NCBI RefSeq assembly: GCF_020742175.1
Contig: NZ_DYXM01000022.1
Location: forward strand, 1-13,946
Reading direction: 5' to 3'
Source of the DNA: Dietzia timorensis
GTDB taxonomy: Bacteria > Actinomycetota > Actinomycetes > Mycobacteriales > Mycobacteriaceae
Length of the DNA stretch: 13,946 nucleotides
Shown: positions 12,880-13,946 of the stretch, piece by piece
Position numbering within the stretch: position 1 is the stretch's first letter
Layout: each line of letters starts with the position of its first letter
The notes under the pieces: model-generated
Database searches by the model: none
Told to the model about the DNA's origin: nothing
The model's input: only the letters and a program-made list of their open reading frames with translations
Program-made: the position numbers and the translations under genes

Positions 12880-13946
12880 TGCCAGGCCGTTCGTTACGTC
12901 TTGACTCCGTGACGGTAGACGGGGCCAGGTCCGCCGGCAGCGGTAGCGCACGTCCCGGCGCCACATCCGGTCCGGCTCCGCACGCGCTGTATGAGACCTC
13001 GGTGCGCCATTCGCGCAGCGGCCCGATTCGGCACGACGTGTATGCCCGCTCGTACTGGTGGCTCGTCGACGTGGACCAGCTGCAGGTCGACGGGCGCGGA
13101 GTTGCGGCGTTGCCCGGATTTCCCGCCTGGACGACGCGGCTGGCGAGCATCCGCCCGGCCGATCTCGACATCGGTAGTGTGCCGTCCTTCGGGGCCGCCC
13201 TGCGCCGGAAGGTCGCCGAGCTCGCCGCGCGCGAAGATTCTCAGTGGGGCCGCACCCTCGACGTCGAAGGCCCGGCGCTGCTCGCCTGCACCGGCCGTGT
13301 CGCCGGAGCCGGTTTCGATCCGCTGTCGGTGGTGTGGCTGCATTCCGCGTCGGGGGAGCCGGCCGCGGTGCTCGCCGTCGTCCGCAATACCTACGGCGGG
13401 CTCCACCACTACCTGCTGCGGCCGGACGCCCGCGGGCGGGCCGAGGTGCCGAAGAGCTTTATGGTGTCTCCGTTCCATGACGGCGAAGGCCGATATGTTC
13501 TCGACGTTCCGCCCCCGGGCGACGAGCTGTACGTGGGCATTCGCCTGGAGCGCGAGGGCGAGCCCGATTTTCTCGCGTCGGTGTCCGGAACGAAGCAAGC
13601 GGCCACGCCCAAGACATTGCTCGGGTTGGCGCTCCGTCGCCCGATCGAACCGGTCGCGGTGTCGGCGAAAATCCGCGCTCACGGTGTCTACCTGTGGGCG
13701 CGAGGCCTCCGGGTCCATCCCGTTCCCGAGTCCGATACCTCCGCGGGGCGAGAAGCCCCGGGTGTGCCTCCCGCGCCCCGTGGGCCGGTGACCGCGATGT
13801 TCGCGCTCGGCACGAAGTGGATCCTCGCCGCCGTTGCCGGAGGGATGTCGGTGCGGATCGAATACCCTGACGGCAGGGTTCTGGGAGCGGGCCGGCACTC
13901 CCCGAACGCTCCTCGCATGATCATCCATCGCCCGAGCGAATTCCAT
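12879..13946 (+). CDS. DUF1365 protein fused to the N-terminus of a CFA-synthase-type methyltransferase (partial, runs off window)
   Basis: The open frame gives 356 residues and continues past the right edge. Residues 37-280 are DUF1365: ALYETSVRHSRSGPIRHDVY (36-55), WWLVDVDQL, FDPLSVVWLH, VVRNTYGGLHHYLL (167-180), FMVSPFHDGEGRYVLDV (194-210), LASVSGTKQ and AKIRAHGVYLWARG (263-276). A Pro-rich linker follows (AGREAPGVPPAPRGP, about 289-303). Then comes TAMFALGTKWILAAVAGGMS, VRIEYPDGRVLGAG (325-338) and PRMIIHRPSEF, which match the N-terminal domain of cyclopropane-fatty-acyl-phospholipid synthase-type SAM methyltransferases. No stop separates them. DUF1365 and CFA are normally two adjacent genes (Rv0448c and Rv0447c). 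The first 35 residues are a low-complexity extension. DUF1365 has no proven activity; the complex presumably methylates membrane acyl chains. Confidence 0.85.
   Translation, partial: MPGRSLRLDSVTVDGARSAGSGSARPGATSGPAPHALYETSVRHSRSGPIRHDVYARSYWWLVDVDQLQVDGRGVAALPGFPAWTTRLASIRPADLDIGSVPSFGAALRRKVAELAAREDSQWGRTLDVEGPALLACTGRVAGAGFDPLSVVWLHSASGEPAAVLAVVRNTYGGLHHYLLRPDARGRAEVPKSFMVSPFHDGEGRYVLDVPPPGDELYVGIRLEREGEPDFLASVSGTKQAATPKTLLGLALRRPIEPVAVSAKIRAHGVYLWARGLRVHPVPESDTSAGREAPGVPPAPRGPVTAMFALGTKWILAAVAGGMSVRIEYPDGRVLGAGRHSPNAPRMIIHRPSEFH

Noticed and set aside
12894..13946. A 350-residue open frame on the minus strand opposite DUF1365
   Set aside because: The + strand frame matches DUF1365 throughout and is coupled to the upstream gene; the antisense frame shows no domain.
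1..13946. CRISPR arrays, insertion sequences, transposase or integrase genes
   Set aside because: No regular direct repeats with spacers, no transposase motifs and no terminal inverted repeats were seen.

Overview
The window is GC-rich, with tightly packed genes, GTG starts, ATGA/GTGA start-stop overlaps and promoter-like TANNNT hexamers placed almost directly before start codons. This fits an actinobacterium. The MMPL-type transporter tail at the left edge and the oxidoreductase/DUF1365/cyclopropane-synthase-type block at the right edge point to the mycolic-acid group (Mycobacteriales: Mycobacterium, Rhodococcus, Gordonia, Dietzia or Corynebacterium relatives). I cannot name the genus.

Left part (1-3904, all + strand): the C-terminus of an MMPL transporter is translationally coupled to a TetR-family regulator, followed by two tandem hairpins. 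Next come an epoxide-hydrolase-type alpha/beta hydrolase, a SAM-dependent methyltransferase coupled to a small SRPBCC protein, and a serine alpha/beta hydrolase. These look like small-molecule or lipid-modifying enzymes; no substrate can be read from the sequence.

Middle (4094-6298): a secreted, very acidic protein joins a lamin-tail domain to a phytase/esterase-like propeller and ends in a C-terminal hydrophobic segment. It is followed by a decayed region that holds the frameshifted C-terminal remnant of a short-chain dehydrogenase and then about 380 bases without a gene.

Right part (6299-13946): a secreted lipocalin (+) converges on a three-gene minus-strand unit: a small membrane protein, an SRPBCC/TIGR01777-epimerase fusion and a class I photolyase, the last two overlapping by 4 bases. 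Pointing the other way are two coupled, unrecognised small proteins, a COG2907 FAD oxidoreductase, and an open-ended ORF that joins DUF1365 to what looks like the start of a cyclopropane-fatty-acyl-phospholipid synthase.

Oxidoreductase, DUF1365 and CFA-type methyltransferase are known from M. tuberculosis Rv0449c-Rv0448c-Rv0447c and from alpha-proteobacterial light/singlet-oxygen regulons, which also contain photolyase genes. My reading, by inference, is that this half is a membrane-lipid and DNA photo-oxidative protection island. Its least described parts are the DUF1365-CFA fusion, the two unrecognised coupled genes behind a leader terminator, and the small membrane protein.
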